A stretch of DNA of 28,357 nt. Origin: Firmicutes bacterium CAG:534. GTDB lineage: Bacteria > Bacillota > Clostridia > Lachnospirales > Lachnospiraceae. Position numbers and translations under genes: made by a program. The first letter of the stretch is position 1; the number at the start of each line of letters is the position of its first letter. Shown piece after piece: positions 7,937-16,127 of the stretch. The notes beneath the pieces were generated by a model, which saw nothing but the letters and a program-made list of their open reading frames with translations, ran no database searches and was not told the origin of the DNA. Where the stretch lies: positions 15,270 through 43,626 of the forward strand of contig FR894566.1 in NCBI GenBank assembly GCA_000436115.1. Reading direction: 5' to 3'.

Positions 7937-7965
7937 AGTGTACTCTATTATTTGAGAAATGTCAA
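7937..7965 (-). promoter_or_regulatory. Sigma-A-like promoter of the Lys/Ala-rich gene
   Basis: A perfect TTGACA (7965-7960) and TACACT (7942-7937) are separated by 17 bp. The leader is about 80 nt. The promoter lies in the 150-bp gap after uppP. Confidence 0.7.
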
Positions 7966-8001
7966 CAATTAAGCCATTTACAGTCCTTCTGGCCTGTTTC
8001 C

Positions 8002-8853
8002 TTAAGCAAAAACTCCAAAATAAAGCAGTACCAAAAGTCCCAGCACGATCCGATACCATCCAAATACTTTAAAGTCATGCTTCTTAATATAGCCCATCAG
8101 GAACTTGATGACCAGAACAGATACCACAAATGCCGTCACCATTCCTACCAGAAGGATCGCCAGTTCGGTTCCTGTAAATCCGAAGCCAAACTTTACCATT
8201 TTAAGGAGACTGGCTCCCAGCATGACCGGTATTGCCAGAAAGAAGGTAAATTCTGCCGCTACCGTTCTGGATACACCGATCAAAAGCGCTCCCACGATCG
8301 TTGCCCCTGACCTTGAGGTTCCGGGAAATACCCCTGCGATCAACTGGAAAACACCAATGATCAGCGCCGTCTGGTATGTAATCTCAGATAAGGAATTGAT
8401 CTTCGGCTTTCTTTTCTTATTTCGGTTTTCTACTACAATGAAAGCAATTCCAAATACGATCAGCGCAGTTGCCACACAGACGGGGTTATAAAACAATCTT
8501 TCAAAAACCTCGTCAAACAACAGTCCGATCACTGCTGCCGGAATACATGCCACTAAAATTTTAAACCACATGATCCAGATATCTTTTTTACACCAGGACA
8601 AGATCCCCTCTTTTTTCACAGGATCCGGATTATTCCTTTTCCCAAAGGGAAAGATCTTATCCCAGAACAGCACAACAACCGCAAGGATAGAGCCAAACTG
8701 GATCACGATCAGAAATGTCTGCCAGAATTCTTCCGACACATTTAATTTTACAAACTCATTTACCAGGATCATATGTCCCGTGCTGCTGATGGGAAGCCAT
8801 TCTGTAATTCCCTGTACCACACCAAATAAAAATGCTTTTAAAAGTTCTATCAT
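8002..8853 (-). CDS. uppP: Undecaprenyl-diphosphatase (BacA/UppP)
   Basis: An integral membrane enzyme of 283 residues, typical length. It dephosphorylates undecaprenyl diphosphate to recycle the lipid carrier for peptidoglycan and other envelope polymers. The two family motifs are present: GITEWLPISSTGH at residues 15-27 (Glu18, Ser23-24, His27) and PGTSRSG at 177-183 (Arg181). Seven or eight hydrophobic segments can be seen along the chain. Its ATG overlaps the stop codon of the upstream patatin-like gene by 4 bp, so translation is probably coupled. No terminator was recognised after it; the next promoter begins within 40 bp. Overexpression of this family is known to confer bacitracin resistance, but nothing here suggests a dedicated resistance role. 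Confidence 0.97.
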   Translation of the reverse strand: MIELLKAFLFGVVQGITEWLPISSTGHMILVNEFVKLNVSEEFWQTFLIVIQFGSILAVVVLFWDKIFPFGKRNNPDPVKKEGILSWCKKDIWIMWFKILVACIPAAVIGLLFDEVFERLFYNPVCVATALIVFGIAFIVVENRNKKRKPKINSLSEITYQTALIIGVFQLIAGVFPGTSRSGATIVGALLIGVSRTVAAEFTFFLAIPVMLGASLLKMVKFGFGFTGTELAILLVGMVTAFVVSVLVIKFLMGYIKKHDFKVFGWYRIVLGLLVLLYFGVFA

Positions 8854-9710
8854 GCTTTTTCTCCATTCTCCAGATATGTTATCAGCTTCTTGTAATGTCT
8901 TTGTCCATCCAGGTAGCCTTCCTGATAAAGCGCCTCCAGCTTTTGTTTATCCTTTTCGATCCTTCCTACCTCGCTTTTGTGGGTAGGCTGGATCAGATAA
9001 GCATTTCCTGTTTTCACCTGCTCGCTGAGATAATCAAGCGTCCTGTTATAAGCAATATGCCTGTTTTTCATAAGCTCGTATACCTTTGGGTACTTCCGGT
9101 ATTTAAGCTTGATCAGCTTTGCCGCAGAGGACGGTTTTCTCCGGTATCCTACTTCCTTCGTCATAATTACCACGTTTCTGCGGTTTCCATCCTCAATGGA
9201 TCTTTTGATCGGAATCGCATCGGAAATCCCGCCGTCTAAGTAAAGCTTTCCATGATAACTGACATTGTTGGATACCAAAGGCAGCGAAGCAGAGGCTCTG
9301 ACAGCTTCAATATCTTTCTTCATGTCCTTAATAGGAATATATTCCGGCTCGCCGGTTTCTATGTTTGTTACCACACTGTAAAAGGTTCCCTGATACCTGT
9401 CATAAGCTGCATAATCATAGGGATATAATTCGTCCGGGATCCTGTAATAACACATTTGTGCGCCAAACAGATCCCCGGTCTTTAGCAGGCTGTAAAGACT
9501 GCAATAATCCTTGTCTCCCAGGTAATCCACATTTACATGATAGGCCCGTCCCTTTTGCTTTGAAAGAAAGCTGCACAGAGAACAAGCTCCGGCAGAAACG
9601 CCGTAGCAGGAAGAGAATTCTATTCCCTTCTCCAAAAAGAAGTCCAGCACTCCTGATGTATAAACACCCTTCATGCCTCCTCCTTCTAAGACCAGACCGG
9701 CCTGATACAT
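8850..9710 (-). CDS. Patatin-like phospholipase (YjjU-like)
   Basis: This protein has 286 residues, of the bacterial patatin family. The oxyanion-hole loop is EGGGMKG (residues 9-15), the nucleophile elbow is GVSAG with Ser39, and the catalytic-dyad Asp is in LDGGIS (Asp159). All key residues are intact. The family hydrolyses acyl esters of phospholipids or other lipids. No signal peptide is evident, so it is probably cytoplasmic or peripheral to the membrane. It overlaps uppP by 4 bp and follows the aminotransferase gene by 52 bp, suggesting one transcript. The pairing with uppP hints at a role in membrane lipid turnover, but the substrate is unknown. Confidence 0.93.
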   Translation of the reverse strand: MYQAGLVLEGGGMKGVYTSGVLDFFLEKGIEFSSCYGVSAGACSLCSFLSKQKGRAYHVNVDYLGDKDYCSLYSLLKTGDLFGAQMCYYRIPDELYPYDYAAYDRYQGTFYSVVTNIETGEPEYIPIKDMKKDIEAVRASASLPLVSNNVSYHGKLYLDGGISDAIPIKRSIEDGNRRNVVIMTKEVGYRRKPSSAAKLIKLKYRKYPKVYELMKNRHIAYNRTLDYLSEQVKTGNAYLIQPTHKSEVGRIEKDKQKLEALYQEGYLDGQRHYKKLITYLENGEKA

Positions 9711-9762
9711 ATGCTCTCCATTCCGCAGGCACTTTGCACCTGCATCCTTACTAACATAAATT

Positions 9763-10947
9763 TTAATAATTTTCTTTCACAAATCTCCTGAGTGCCTCAA
9801 GAGAACGCTCTACCTTTTCTGTGTCAATGCAATAGGCCATTCGGAAATAACCCGGAACGCCAAAGCTGTCAGAAGGAACAAGCACCAGATCATACCGCAG
9901 CGCTTTCTGGCAGAATGCCGTTGCATCCTCTTCCAGGGCCTTGGGGAAAATATAAAAGGTTCCGCCCGGCTTCACGCAGGAAAATCCAAGCGCCGTAAGC
10001 TCCTGATAAAGCAGGTTCATGTTGGTTTCATACACGCTCATATCTGCGGTAAGATCCACCACCTCTGCCACAGCCATCTGAATGATGGAGGGCGGACAGT
10101 TATGTCCCATTCCTCTGGAGATCTGCCCGCATATGGCGCTGATCAGCTCCGCATCCCGGCATTTCGGGTTTGCTGCCACATACCCCATTCTTTCACCGGG
10201 AAGAGACAGGGACTTGGAATAGGAATAGCAGGAGAGCGTATTATCATAAAACTTCGATACATAAGGCGCATCCACTCCCTGAAAAACGATCTCACGATAA
10301 GGTTCGTCAGAGATCAGAAAAATATCATGTCCATATTCCTTTTGCTTTCTGCTCAGCAATTCGCCTAACCTTTGCAGTGTCTGCGTATTATAAACCGCGC
10401 CTGATGGGTTATTAGGGGTATTGATCAAAACCGCGCTTACCTTATCTGTAAGCATCTCCTCCAGTTTTTCAAAGTGGATCTGAAAATTCTGGGTATCTGC
10501 GGGAACCACCTTCAGCTTTGCACCTGACAAATTAATGTAGGGCATATATTCCGGGAAAAAGGGTGCGATAGTCAGAACCTCATCCCCCGGTTTTGTCACA
10601 CAGCGTACCGCATGCGCCACTGCTCCTGCGGCTCCTGTTGTGGGAAAGATGTGGTTTGCGGTATAGTTCATCCCAAATCTTCGATTCAGGGACGCAGCTA
10701 TCTTTTCCTTTACCGAAGGGATCCCCAGGCTGGGGCTGTAGCCATGCAGCTCCATGGAGCTTTTTGTCTGCAATAGCTCTATCATGACCTGTGTGAACTT
10801 TTCCGGCACAGGCACAGACGGATTTCCCAGGCTGTAGTCGAAAACATTCTCATAGCCGATCTCTTTTCCCCTGGCTGTAGCAAACTCTGAAAGCTGGCGG
10901 ATCACCGACTTGCCGCCCAGCATTTGCTTATACTGTTCATTGATCAT
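9763..10947 (-). CDS. PLP-dependent aminotransferase (class I/II)
   Basis: A fold-type I aminotransferase of 394 residues. The PLP-binding lysine is Lys245 in SYSKSLSLPGERMGY, with NTPNNPSG at 176-183 and SDEPY (Asp214) supplying cofactor contacts. The C-terminal Arg in GYFRMAY would bind the substrate carboxylate. It resembles aspartate/aromatic aminotransferases and related enzymes; the amino-acid substrate cannot be told from sequence alone. It is 35 bp downstream of the GH1-isomerase fusion gene and 52 bp upstream of the patatin-like gene on the same strand, so these genes may form one transcription unit. That would be a mixed-function operon or simply read-through. Confidence 0.94.
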   Translation of the reverse strand: MINEQYKQMLGGKSVIRQLSEFATARGKEIGYENVFDYSLGNPSVPVPEKFTQVMIELLQTKSSMELHGYSPSLGIPSVKEKIAASLNRRFGMNYTANHIFPTTGAAGAVAHAVRCVTKPGDEVLTIAPFFPEYMPYINLSGAKLKVVPADTQNFQIHFEKLEEMLTDKVSAVLINTPNNPSGAVYNTQTLQRLGELLSRKQKEYGHDIFLISDEPYREIVFQGVDAPYVSKFYDNTLSCYSYSKSLSLPGERMGYVAANPKCRDAELISAICGQISRGMGHNCPPSIIQMAVAEVVDLTADMSVYETNMNLLYQELTALGFSCVKPGGTFYIFPKALEEDATAFCQKALRYDLVLVPSDSFGVPGYFRMAYCIDTEKVERSLEALRRFVKENY

Positions 10948-10982
10948 CCTGATACCACACCTTTCCGTTACTTTTTGTTATC

Positions 10983-13289
10983 CTATTTTACCGCAGATGC
11001 AATCAGCAGCATCTGACCGCGGAGATCTACCTGTCCAATTCCGGAAGGTAAAATGAAATGATCTCCCTTCTTTACAAGCTGTCCGTTTACCAGGCCCTCT
11101 CCTTCAATGACGCTCATGTTCATGAACGGATGCTTCTGGTCGACCTTGACAGGCTCTGTTACCTCCAGCTTCCATACCGTATAATAATCGCAGCTGATCA
11201 GCTCATTTAATGTATTCTTAGGCAGATCCAGCATATGCTTCACGCTGTTTTCAGCAGAAGGGGCAGGAACATTGATCACATCAATACTCTGTTTCACATG
11301 AAGCTGACGGGGCTTGCCGTCTGTCAGTCTGTCATAATCATATACTCGATAGGTAATATCGCTGTTCTGCTGTGTTTCCAGGATCATCAGTCCACCCTTG
11401 ATGGCATGAACCGTTCCCGGATCGATCTGAATGAAATCCCCTTTCTGAACAGGCACTTCGCGGATCAGCTCGCTCCATTTTCCCTGCTCGATCATTTCCT
11501 TCAGCTCTTCCCTTGTTTTTGCATTATGCCCTACTACCAGGGATGCCCCCTCCGGGCAGTCCAATACATACCAGCATTCTGTTTTTCCCAGAGAGCCGTT
11601 TTCATGCTCCTTTGCGTAAGCGTCATTGGGATGTACCTGAATGCTCAGATCATCCTTTGCATCAATGATCTTGATCAGAAGCGGGAAACGATCCAGGTCA
11701 AGATTGCCAAATAATTCCGGTTCTTCCTTCCAAAGCTGGGAAAGGGTCTTTCCCTCATAAATACCTTCCCTGATCACGCAGTCGCCGTTTGGATGCGCAC
11801 TGATCGCCCAGCATTCTCCCGTCTTATCACCGGGAATTGCATATCCAAACTCTGTGGCAAGCTTCTGCCCTCCCCAGATCATCTGCTTAAAGACAGGATT
11901 AAGGAATAAGATGGGACGCTGCTTCTGATTGATGGTAAGGTTCTTTCCATTGGTCTCTATCACCTTCTGATACCAGTAAGCGGAATCCTTCACAATTCTC
12001 TTCTGTGTTGCAAAATCCACATATACAATGCCAAATCTCTCTGTATAGCCCTTATCCCACTCAAAGTTATCCAGGAATGTCCAGAGGAAATAACCTCTCA
12101 GATCTACTCCTTCATCATTTGCCTTCTGTAAAGCGGAAATATACAAATCCAGGAAATTTTGCCTGTTCGGATCGTGAACCTTTCCATCCAGAGATACATC
12201 ATCGTGGCAGGACATGCCGTTTTCCGTAATATACATGGGCAGCTTATACCTGTCGTAGATAAACTTTACGCCCCAGTAGAAGCAGTCCGGCGTAACGGGC
12301 CATCCGGCTGCTGTCTTGGGGAAACCGGCAGGTCTTCCCACAAATTCCGGTTCTCCGTCTGCACCCTGCTTTACCATATATCCGTTGTAAATGTTCTGTC
12401 CCATGAAATCAAGAGGCTGGGAAATCAGCTCCATATCCTCTTTGGTAATGACCGGAAGATACTCTGCAAATTTTGTAAGTCCCTCCTCCGGATATTTCCC
12501 AAGGAATACAGGATCATTAAACCATGCCACATTCCAGGTCCAGTTATCCATGGGCTGATAAAAACCAAAAAGCACCTTTCTGGCTGCTTCAATATCCTCA
12601 GGCTTGTTGGTTGCAGGATACGCCATACCGCAGGTAGGCGCATACCCTACCTTGATGGGCCTGCAGGCATATTTACGAAGATTGATCACTGCCTGTCCAT
12701 GGGCACGGAGAGCATTATGTGCGATCTGGAAGACGTCCTTCTGAGGAAGCTTCAGGCCGGGTGCATGAATTCCAGAAAGATGACCGATCCCCACAAAGCA
12801 TTCCGGCTCATTTAAAGTAATGAAATTCTCGCAGATGTCAGAAAAGTTCTCTGCAACCACCTTTGCATAATAGCCAAACCACTGGATCGCTTCTTCATTG
12901 AGCCAGCCTCCACGATCCTGCAGCGCCTGGGGGAATTCCCAGTGATACATGGTAAGATAAGGCTCGATACCGTTCTTTTTCATTTCCAGTATCATGTCCC
13001 TGTAAAGGGCTACCGCCTTGGGATTTACCTCTCCTGTTCCATCCGGGATCAGTCTTGCCCAGCTCATGGAAAAACGGTATGCCTTGATCCCCAGCATCCT
13101 CATCATGGCATAATCATCCTTGTAGCGGTGCATATGGTCGCAGGCCGGAACACTGCTGTGTCCGTCTAGGATCCTTCCCTGCTCTGTGAAGGTATCCCAG
13201 ATATTCTTTCCGCATCCATCTCCTTCTTCTCTTCCTTCAATCTGATAAGCGCTGCTTGCTACGCCCCAGACAAAATCATCTCGAAACAT
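10983..13289 (-). CDS. Fusion: GH1 beta-glycosidase + type I mannose-6-phosphate isomerase
   Basis: This is one continuous frame of 768 residues. Residues 1-445 are a complete GH1 glycosidase: start motif FVWGVASSAYQIEG, acid/base Glu161 in TLNEP, nucleophile Glu356 in ITENG, and LDNFEWDKGYTERFGIVYVD. Glu410-Trp411 are typical of enzymes acting on unphosphorylated glucosides or mannosides rather than 6-phospho-glycosides. Residues about 456-768 are a complete ManA-type isomerase, with metal ligands Gln551 and His553 (IQVHPND), Glu571 (KTECWYV) and His628 (PGTVHAI), plus the YRVYDYDR motif. It converts mannose-6-phosphate to fructose-6-phosphate. A short polar linker (about 446-456) joins them. 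No ATG, GTG or TTG is visible at the isomerase start, so it has no obvious separate translation. No signal peptide is seen, so it is cytoplasmic. In this locus it may release hexoses from imported oligosaccharides and channel mannose-6-phosphate into glycolysis. Confidence 0.95.
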   Translation of the reverse strand: MFRDDFVWGVASSAYQIEGREEGDGCGKNIWDTFTEQGRILDGHSSVPACDHMHRYKDDYAMMRMLGIKAYRFSMSWARLIPDGTGEVNPKAVALYRDMILEMKKNGIEPYLTMYHWEFPQALQDRGGWLNEEAIQWFGYYAKVVAENFSDICENFITLNEPECFVGIGHLSGIHAPGLKLPQKDVFQIAHNALRAHGQAVINLRKYACRPIKVGYAPTCGMAYPATNKPEDIEAARKVLFGFYQPMDNWTWNVAWFNDPVFLGKYPEEGLTKFAEYLPVITKEDMELISQPLDFMGQNIYNGYMVKQGADGEPEFVGRPAGFPKTAAGWPVTPDCFYWGVKFIYDRYKLPMYITENGMSCHDDVSLDGKVHDPNRQNFLDLYISALQKANDEGVDLRGYFLWTFLDNFEWDKGYTERFGIVYVDFATQKRIVKDSAYWYQKVIETNGKNLTINQKQRPILFLNPVFKQMIWGGQKLATEFGYAIPGDKTGECWAISAHPNGDCVIREGIYEGKTLSQLWKEEPELFGNLDLDRFPLLIKIIDAKDDLSIQVHPNDAYAKEHENGSLGKTECWYVLDCPEGASLVVGHNAKTREELKEMIEQGKWSELIREVPVQKGDFIQIDPGTVHAIKGGLMILETQQNSDITYRVYDYDRLTDGKPRQLHVKQSIDVINVPAPSAENSVKHMLDLPKNTLNELISCDYYTVWKLEVTEPVKVDQKHPFMNMSVIEGEGLVNGQLVKKGDHFILPSGIGQVDLRGQMLLIASAVK

Positions 13290-13323
13290 ATTCCATCCAT
13301 TCCTTCCTTATATTCTTCTTTCC

Positions 13324-13823
13324 TTATTTTTCTTTTTCCGTTTTTTCAAACCGGAACCATCCAAAGTCAAAACAGCTTCCCGGCATAAAGATAAAGGTTA
13401 TGCTTCCCTTTCCCCCAATTTCCTCTAAGGCATTGGCATCCTCCACCGGCGTAATAAAGCTGCTGCCTCAGCTGATCCACCACACGTTCCGGAAAATCCC
13501 GGCTCCGGAGTACCATCTTGAATTCAGGTATCTGTAATCAATTCTCACTGATACCTCATTTACCCCTTCCCGGAGGGAAGGGGTAATGTCAAATTCAAAG
13601 GTAGAATATCCGTATTTCCACTCTCCCACGAAAGTAGAATTCACATATACTGCCGTGTCCATATAAACTCCGTCAAAGCGGAGGCTGATCTTTTCCTACG
13701 CTTTCGGAGCTCTTTTTATCGTAAAACGCTTCCGATACCATCCTCCGGCATCCTGCAGGCTTCCTCACCTGCAGGATGCCCACAGAACTCCCAGTCTGCG
13801 TTCCACAATATTCGTTTTGCCAC
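13324..13823 (-). pseudogene. Collapsed GH2-type glycosidase gene (start and end retained, middle deleted)
   Basis: A good ribosome site (AAGGAG, 7 nt before a GTG at 13823) starts a frame reading AKRILWNADWEF, typical of a GH2 N-terminus. The frame then slips: the next homologous piece, WYRKRFTIK, is in another frame and meets a TAG stop. LRFDGVYMDTAVYVN through NSRWYSGAGIFRNVW (to about 13470) is the GH2 sugar-binding domain. A TGA follows, and the same frame continues for 48 codons with EEIGGKGSITFIFMPGS and FDFGWFRFE, ending at a TAA at 13324. That looks like the end of a large beta-galactosidase-type protein. The whole relic is 500 bp, against 2-3 kb for a functional gene, so the catalytic domain is gone. 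It may formerly have been a beta-galactosidase or beta-mannosidase. It ends 34 bp before the GH1 fusion gene. Confidence 0.8.
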
Positions 13824-13857
13824 TACTTATCTCCTTATATTTCCAAGATTATCTGAC

Positions 13858-16110
13858 TTACAGTTTAAATCTGGAAATAGATGCTTCCAGCTCGTGAGAT
13901 GCCTTTTTCAGTTCCTCTGACTTTTGTGCCAGCTTTCCTACGCTGCCGGTCTGCTCTCCAAGGGTTGCGGTAACCTCCTGTGTGGAAGCTGCCAGCTCCT
14001 CGGATACAGAGGAGATATTCTGAATCGCATCCTGCACCATGGTCTTCTCAGAAGTAATATCGCCAAGTCGATCCAGGATCTGTCTGATGCCGTCTACCAG
14101 ATCCGCTACACAGCTCTGGATCTTTCCGAACACCTGAACGGTTTCCTCAAGCGCTTTGGCCTGTTCCATAACCATGCTTTCCGCCTTCTTGGCAGATTCT
14201 GTTGTCTTTTCTGTTGTTCCTTCAATTCCCGCTACGATCTTCTGGATCCTGTTGCCGGATTCCTTGGACTGATCAGCAAGCTTGCGGATCTCTTCCGCTA
14301 CAACTGCAAATCCTCTTCCTGCTTCTCCGGCTCTTGCAGCCTCAATAGATGCATTTAAGGACAGCAGATTGGTCTGCCCTGCAATACTGTTGATCACTTC
14401 CACAAAATTCTGGATCTCCTGGGAATTCTTCTGTACCTCATTAATATCCTGAACCAGCACTCTTGTCAGTTCCACAGTAGAATCGCTCTTTGCATTCAGA
14501 TCCTGTACGATCTCCCTGCCCTGTCCTACTGCTTCAATAGCCTGATCTGCGGCCTGCCCCATGCTGCTGGTCTGATCGCTGACCTTATTAATATTATCCG
14601 AAAAGGCGATCATCTTCTCATTTGCGGTTTCGGTCTCTTCCGCCTGAGACTGCACGCCCTTTGCAACTTCATCCATGGTCTGGGCAGTATTCTGAATGGA
14701 GTCATCCAGATTTTCCGTTCGTTCGGAAACGTCTGCCGCCATTTCATTTACCTTATCTCCAAAGCCCTTCATATCCTGCATCAGGTTTCTCATGCTGGCT
14801 AGCATCTTATTCAGGCTTCCGGACAGAATACCAAATTCATCCTTTCTCTTGGTATCAAAGGTTCCGGCCAGATCTCCTTCCGCAACCTTGGAAATGCCGA
14901 TGGTCATTTTCTTTACTTCCCGGCTGATGCCTGTAGAAATAAAGCCGCCGGTTGCAAGCGCTGCCGCTGCTGCCAGAATGACCAGGACGATGGTAATAAA
15001 CTTGATCTGATTTGCCTGTCCCATAAGATTGCTTCTGGGGATCAGGGTGCAGATCATTGCGCCTGTTTTTCCCACAGGCGTTGCTATGTAAGAATAACGC
15101 TTTCCATTATACCGCACGGATTTTGCAACGGATTCCTCGGTATCCTTGGTCTCCTCATAATACTTCTGTCCCACAAAATACTGCTCTGTGATCTCTTCCT
15201 CTTCTTTTCCCTGAATAGAAACAACCTCGCGGCCATCCTTGGATACCAGCGCTTTGATCGTTCCGTCGCCAAAGTCCATCTGCTCTAACATGGTCATAAC
15301 CACATTCATATCCACATCAAAGATCAGATAAGAATCGCCCTTTGCCAGCCTTTGATAAAATGCAATGGCATAATTCTTGGGCAGACTGTTAAGACTCTCG
15401 TCAAGATAGGTGTGGTATCCCAGCCATGCATTTCTGGCTGTTGAATTTTCCACAAAATACTGTCCCTCTGTGGAAGCCTTGAAATCCTCATAAGGATTAT
15501 CGCTCATGGCACCTGTTAAGGAGGTCAGATAAGTTCCCCCATCAGGCACTACGCTGTAGCTGTACATATACTTGTTGGTTGCCTTTGCATTTCCAAGAAG
15601 TGTTCTGGCATTTCTCATGCTCTCCATGGATTGGGCATCCTGCTTCTTATAGTATTTTCCATAGTAATCAGCCACATCACCGCCACTGATCAATTCCAGC
15701 GCCTTGCTGGAGACAGATGTACAGATCAGATCGAAATAATTGCCCACAGCCGTCACGGTAGATTCTGCTGACTCCTGATACTTAGAGATCATTCCCGACG
15801 CCGCCGTATTGTAGCATACAACGCCCAGTATGATCATCATGACTACCGGAACCAGAAATCCCGCCAGCAAGGTCTGCATAATGCTGTGCTTGGTATTTCC
15901 CTTAATGTCCTTCAGTGCAGAAAGGGTAAATTTTGCTTCCTTTACATTCTTTTCGGTCTTTTCCTTTACAACCTTTTCTGCCTTTTTCTTTTTCTTTTCC
16001 TTTGCTTCCTTCTTCATCTGCACTGCTTTTTGCTTTGCTGCCTGTTTTGCAGCTTTCTTTGCTTCCTTATCCAGTACAGACTTTTTGTTCTTTACCTTGT
16101 CGTCCCCCAT
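13858..16110 (-). CDS. Methyl-accepting chemotaxis protein with basic N-terminal extension
   Basis: A chemoreceptor of 750 residues. Residues 1-75 are an unusual cytoplasmic extension dominated by Lys, Ala and Glu. The first membrane span is about 78-100. An extracellular sensor of about 265 residues, dCache-like by length and pattern, runs to the second span at about 369-393. HAMP follows (about 394-447), then the signalling domain with the conserved hairpin tip, INSIAGQTNLLSLNASIEAARAGE to FAVVAEEIRKLADQ (573-614). There is no CheB/CheR-tethering pentapeptide at the C-terminus (ends SRFKL). It would couple an external ligand to CheA/CheW and flagellar movement. It starts 17 bp after the SGNH esterase stop, so it is probably in that operon, which suggests mannan-derived sugars as the attractant. 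The ligand is inferred. Confidence 0.95.
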   Translation of the reverse strand: MGDDKVKNKKSVLDKEAKKAAKQAAKQKAVQMKKEAKEKKKKKAEKVVKEKTEKNVKEAKFTLSALKDIKGNTKHSIMQTLLAGFLVPVVMMIILGVVCYNTAASGMISKYQESAESTVTAVGNYFDLICTSVSSKALELISGGDVADYYGKYYKKQDAQSMESMRNARTLLGNAKATNKYMYSYSVVPDGGTYLTSLTGAMSDNPYEDFKASTEGQYFVENSTARNAWLGYHTYLDESLNSLPKNYAIAFYQRLAKGDSYLIFDVDMNVVMTMLEQMDFGDGTIKALVSKDGREVVSIQGKEEEEITEQYFVGQKYYEETKDTEESVAKSVRYNGKRYSYIATPVGKTGAMICTLIPRSNLMGQANQIKFITIVLVILAAAAALATGGFISTGISREVKKMTIGISKVAEGDLAGTFDTKRKDEFGILSGSLNKMLASMRNLMQDMKGFGDKVNEMAADVSERTENLDDSIQNTAQTMDEVAKGVQSQAEETETANEKMIAFSDNINKVSDQTSSMGQAADQAIEAVGQGREIVQDLNAKSDSTVELTRVLVQDINEVQKNSQEIQNFVEVINSIAGQTNLLSLNASIEAARAGEAGRGFAVVAEEIRKLADQSKESGNRIQKIVAGIEGTTEKTTESAKKAESMVMEQAKALEETVQVFGKIQSCVADLVDGIRQILDRLGDITSEKTMVQDAIQNISSVSEELAASTQEVTATLGEQTGSVGKLAQKSEELKKASHELEASISRFKL

Positions 16111-16127
16111 GTTGGCAACCCCCTTTG

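Noticed and set aside
7628..7972. Ala/Phe-rich plus-strand frame that looks membrane-like
   Set aside because: It is the complement of the Lys/Ala-rich tail, which always gives such an artefact.
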